This document shows, one piece after another, positions 61,355-64,000 of a DNA stretch of 64,000 nt; within the stretch, counting starts at the first letter, position 1; every line of letters begins with the position of its first letter. The translations under genes and the position numbers were made by a program. The notes under the pieces are model-generated. The model was given only the letters and a program-made list of their open reading frames with translations, was not told the origin of the DNA and did not search any database. The stretch is taken from positions 62,001 to 126,000 of the forward strand of contig JAUYRZ010000079.1 of the NCBI GenBank assembly GCA_030695565.1, in the 5' to 3' direction. Source of the stretch: Archangium sp. GTDB lineage: Bacteria; Myxococcota; Myxococcia; Myxococcales; Myxococcaceae.

Positions 61355-63841
61355 TCACTTCACGTCGATGGTGTACTCGAGCCGCGCCTGAACCTTGGGA
61401 GACTCGAGCAGCCACGAGGCGCTGCCGAGCTGCTCCGCGAGTGACTGCAGACCGGGCGGCAGCTGTTGAGACGGCACGGACGCCTGGAGCAACGCATCAG
61501 GAGCCGCCGCGCCGATCAGCGCGCCGATGAGGCCCGGTGAGCTCTGGTAGATGTTGATGTCCAGCTCCCCGAGCACGCCCGACTTCACCTTCGCCAGCGC
61601 GATCGCATCCATCACGCCGCCGAGGTGATCGACCAGGCCACGCGCCTTCGCGTCTTCTCCGCTCCACACCCGCCCGCGCGCCACCTTGTCGACGGCCTCC
61701 TTGGGCATCTTCCGGCTGGAGGCGACCTCGGTGATGAAGGAGTCGTAGAAGTCATCGATCCACTTCTGCGCGGCGACCCGCTGATCCGGCGTCCACGGAT
61801 CGAAGGTATCGGTGATGCCCGAGAGCTTGCCGCGCGAGAGGGTGATCTGCGTGGCGCCGAAGTCTTCCGCGAGCTTCTTGATCGCGGGCTTCGCGAAGAA
61901 GACGCCGATGCTCCCGGTGAGCGTGGTGGAAGACGCCACGATCTCATCAGCACCCATCGCCACGTAGTAGCCGCCCGACGCGGCCACGTCGCCCATCGAG
62001 GCGATCACCGGCTTGCGCTTCTTCGCCTCGAGCACCGCGCGGTACATCAGGTCGCTCGCCAGCCCATCACCACCGCCCGAGTCCACCCGGATCACGATGG
62101 CCGCGACGCTGGGGTCTTCCGTCGCTTCGTTGAGCGCCTCCATGAACGACTGCGCGCCCGCGACCAGGTCACCGGTCAGCGGCGTCGTCTGGTTCTTGCC
62201 GCCCGCGATGTTGCCGAGCACCGGGATCACCGCGATCGACTTCTTCTTGCCCCAGCGCTCGTCGCGCGTGTCGAACGGGCGGTAGTCACGCGACACGCGC
62301 GCGTTGGGCAGCTGCGCGCGGATGTGTTCCTCGAACTGCTGCGGCGTCATCACCGCGTCGAGCTGACGTAGCTCCACCGCGCGTTTGGCCGGCTTGAGCC
62401 CCTCGTCGAGCGCTGCCTGCCAGGCCTCAGGCTCGATGCCCCGTGCCTCTTTGATGCGGGCCGCGATCGTCTTCACGTTGGTGTCGAGGTACGCGTTGAT
62501 CGTCTCGCGCTGCGCGTCGCTCATGTCCTGTCGGGTGAACTGCTCGGGGAACGTCTTGTAGTCACCGACGCGCGCCACATCGACGTCGATGCCAAACCGT
62601 TTGGCGGTGCCGCCGAAGAACGTGACGCTCGAGCGCAGGCCGTCGACCATCACCATCGCCTCAGGGGCGGCGTAGATGCCGTCACAACCCGAGACCATCA
62701 GGTACTCCGCGTCACCGGCGGAGAGCACGTAGGCGTAGACCTTCTTGCCCGCCGCGCGGAGCTTCGCGATCGCCGCCCGCACTTCATCGGCCCGCGCGAG
62801 GCCCACGCCCGCGCCTTCCACCTTGAGCACGAGGCCCGCGAGCTCTGAGTCTTTCGCCGCGTTCTCGAGGAAGCGCACGAAGCGCAGGTAGCGATCTTCG
62901 CTGGCCAGCCCGAGCAACGAGCCCACCGTGGTGCCTCCCGAGCCGGCGAGATCGTTGAGCGAGATGACCGCGATCTTCTGCTGCGGGATCACGCTCTGGT
63001 ACTTGTCCATCGAGAAGCGGCCCGCGAACTGCCAGTTGAGCTCGCCCGACCCGTACGCGACGCCCTGCGTGTAGCCGACGTTCTCGAGATCGAGCCCGAT
63101 GCCGCCATGGAAGTAGAGCGGGTCGACCGGGTTGAAGCTGTGGCTCACGCCCGCCAGCAACCGCACGCCGCCCAGCAGCTTCGCCTGCACGGTGTACTGC
63201 AGCCGGCTGCGGTTGGCGGGCAGCGTCTCGCCGACCACCCAGTCGACGCCGAGGGTGAGGTATTCGCCGAACGGACGCACGCCCACGCCCACCGTCCACT
63301 CGCGGGGGAAGAAGGTGCTCAACCCACTCAGGTTCGCCCGCGGGGCGTTCAAGTTGCGCACGAAGGCGCCCAACGACAACCAGCGCAGCGGCCGCGACTG
63401 CACGCCGACGTCGAGCGTGGTGACCCACTGCGTGTTCTGGCTGGAGAACCAGTTCACCGTGGTGCCGACCGAGAACGACTCGGGACCCGCTGAGAATGCC
63501 AGCGAGGTCTTCGCGCGCTCGATGCCCAACCCGGCGCCGGGGCGCAGCCATTGAAAGCTGACGCCCAGACCGACCATGTCCGCGATGCTGGTGGCGAACC
63601 AGAGGCCGTCGTTGTCCTGCGGGCGGATGTTGCTGCGCTCATGCACGTACCAGGCGTTGAGCCGGCCGACGCGCCCGAGGCCCGCTGGGTTGTAGACCAT
63701 CGAGGTCGCTTCATCGCTCCACGCCGAAGAGCCCGGCAGCAGCGTGGTGCCCCGCGAGGGGTCGGTGCCGCTCAACACCGCGGTCTGGGCGAAGGCAGGG
63801 CAGGCGACGAGGGCGAAGACCAGCGACAGGCGCAAGCGCAT
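61355..63841 (-). CDS. SppA-type signal peptide peptidase fused to an outer-membrane-like barrel domain
   Basis: This encodes 828 residues. A signal peptide (LRLSLVFALVACPAFA) is followed by about 280 residues of alternating strands with SSAWSDEATSMVYNPAGLGR, the N-terminal pattern of PorV/FadL-like barrels. Residues about 300-800 are a tandem SppA: the catalytic Lys is K429 (VGDYKTFPEQF) and the nucleophile S622 (MGDVAASGGYYVAMGA), 193 residues apart, as expected for the 67K type. SppA digests signal peptide remnants in the inner membrane. The replacement of the usual N-terminal membrane helix by a barrel suggests an outer-membrane or periplasmic location here. Confidence 0.85.
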   Translation of the reverse strand: MRLRLSLVFALVACPAFAQTAVLSGTDPSRGTTLLPGSSAWSDEATSMVYNPAGLGRVGRLNAWYVHERSNIRPQDNDGLWFATSIADMVGLGVSFQWLRPGAGLGIERAKTSLAFSAGPESFSVGTTVNWFSSQNTQWVTTLDVGVQSRPLRWLSLGAFVRNLNAPRANLSGLSTFFPREWTVGVGVRPFGEYLTLGVDWVVGETLPANRSRLQYTVQAKLLGGVRLLAGVSHSFNPVDPLYFHGGIGLDLENVGYTQGVAYGSGELNWQFAGRFSMDKYQSVIPQQKIAVISLNDLAGSGGTTVGSLLGLASEDRYLRFVRFLENAAKDSELAGLVLKVEGAGVGLARADEVRAAIAKLRAAGKKVYAYVLSAGDAEYLMVSGCDGIYAAPEAMVMVDGLRSSVTFFGGTAKRFGIDVDVARVGDYKTFPEQFTRQDMSDAQRETINAYLDTNVKTIAARIKEARGIEPEAWQAALDEGLKPAKRAVELRQLDAVMTPQQFEEHIRAQLPNARVSRDYRPFDTRDERWGKKKSIAVIPVLGNIAGGKNQTTPLTGDLVAGAQSFMEALNEATEDPSVAAIVIRVDSGGGDGLASDLMYRAVLEAKKRKPVIASMGDVAASGGYYVAMGADEIVASSTTLTGSIGVFFAKPAIKKLAEDFGATQITLSRGKLSGITDTFDPWTPDQRVAAQKWIDDFYDSFITEVASSRKMPKEAVDKVARGRVWSGEDAKARGLVDHLGGVMDAIALAKVKSGVLGELDINIYQSSPGLIGALIGAAAPDALLQASVPSQQLPPGLQSLAEQLGSASWLLESPKVQARLEYTIDVK

Positions 63842-63944
63842 CCGCGCCGTGTACTACGAGTCTCCCGCTGAAACGGAGCCACCTCGGCAACCACGCGAAT
63901 CTTCGCAAAAGTGCGTCGGCCGCGAACTTGCTCTGCGAGGGCCC

Positions 63945-64000
63945 ATGCCCTCCATCTCGCGCCTCGTATTCGCCGCTGTTCCCCTCGAGCCTGAAGTCGT
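63945..64000 (+). CDS. Possible 5' end of a gene running out of the window
   Basis: An ATG at 63945 opens a frame (MPSISRLVFAAVPLEPEVV) that runs to the window end. GCGAGG lies a few bases upstream. It is divergent from sppA with about 100 bp between starts. Too short for assignment. Confidence 0.3.
   Translation, partial: MPSISRLVFAAVPLEPEV

Noticed and set aside
61176-61415. 79-codon minus-strand frame in the rho leader
   Set aside because: It starts inside sppA, has no ribosome-binding site and no recognisable features; possible but unsupported.

Overview
This GC-rich window looks like a chromosomal segment from a myxobacterium (Myxococcota, probably suborder Cystobacterineae). That is inference. 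It rests on the extreme third-position GC, the abundance of FHA, PEGA, TPR and Ser/Thr-kinase proteins, many lipoproteins with Asp/Gly/Pro-rich linkers, and a non-flagellar type III secretion (T3S) locus without a secretin. I see no tRNA, rRNA, CRISPR array, insertion sequence or prophage. Every intergenic gap is shorter than about 220 bp.

Region 1 (1-20.6 kb) is housekeeping and envelope genes. It starts with a truncated alkyltransferase-like (ATL) gene, a lipoprotein and a cytochrome c'-like protein. The macromolecular-synthesis genes rpsU / yqeY-dnaG-rpoD follow on the minus strand, with an intrinsic terminator after rpsU. Next come an FHA protein, a PHP-domain lipoprotein, a TrmJ-type methyltransferase, an RDD protein, a polytopic membrane protein, an SGNH hydrolase, an Fpg/Nei glycosylase and a co-oriented series PEGA-barrel / TPR / Ser-Thr kinase / LpxL-type acyltransferase. 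Region 2 (20.6-27.2 kb, minus strand) is an ABC export operon: ATPase, two FtsX-type permeases, a LolA-like periplasmic protein and an outer-membrane barrel.

Region 3 (27.3-48.6 kb, plus strand) is the centre of interest: a nearly complete T3S apparatus. It encodes SctI, SctJ, SctL, SctN, SctO, SctP, SctQ, SctR, SctS, SctT, SctU and SctV. It also keeps proteins normally seen with flagella: a FliG-like protein, a FliO-like protein, a FliA-type sigma factor and a possible FlgM-like partner. No flagellin, hook, rod, ring, MotAB, secretin (SctC) or classical SctD gene is present. Two small putative export substrates (28522-29064 and 44501-45163) share a C-terminal signature, a similar sigma-28-like promoter motif and a downstream hairpin. 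Four SycD-like TPR proteins, a free-standing FlhB C-domain duplicate, a GNAT protein and several unknown small proteins fill the locus. SctQ appears to have an internal start for a short C-terminal form. The published picture of Myxococcales non-flagellar T3S as secretin-less and early-branching fits well. The flagellar-like features and the substrate/promoter pair are what I judge most worth following.

Region 4 (48.6-64 kb) holds a tail-anchored double-FHA protein and a TPR lipoprotein next to the T3S locus, and a small outer-membrane barrel. It also holds the common bacterial set MoxR / DUF58 / DUF4350 / DUF4129 with neighbouring RDD, SpoIIM and DUF4190 proteins, then rho, and an SppA-type protease fused to an outer-membrane-like barrel. 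A family of short REP-like palindromes is scattered through intergenic gaps.
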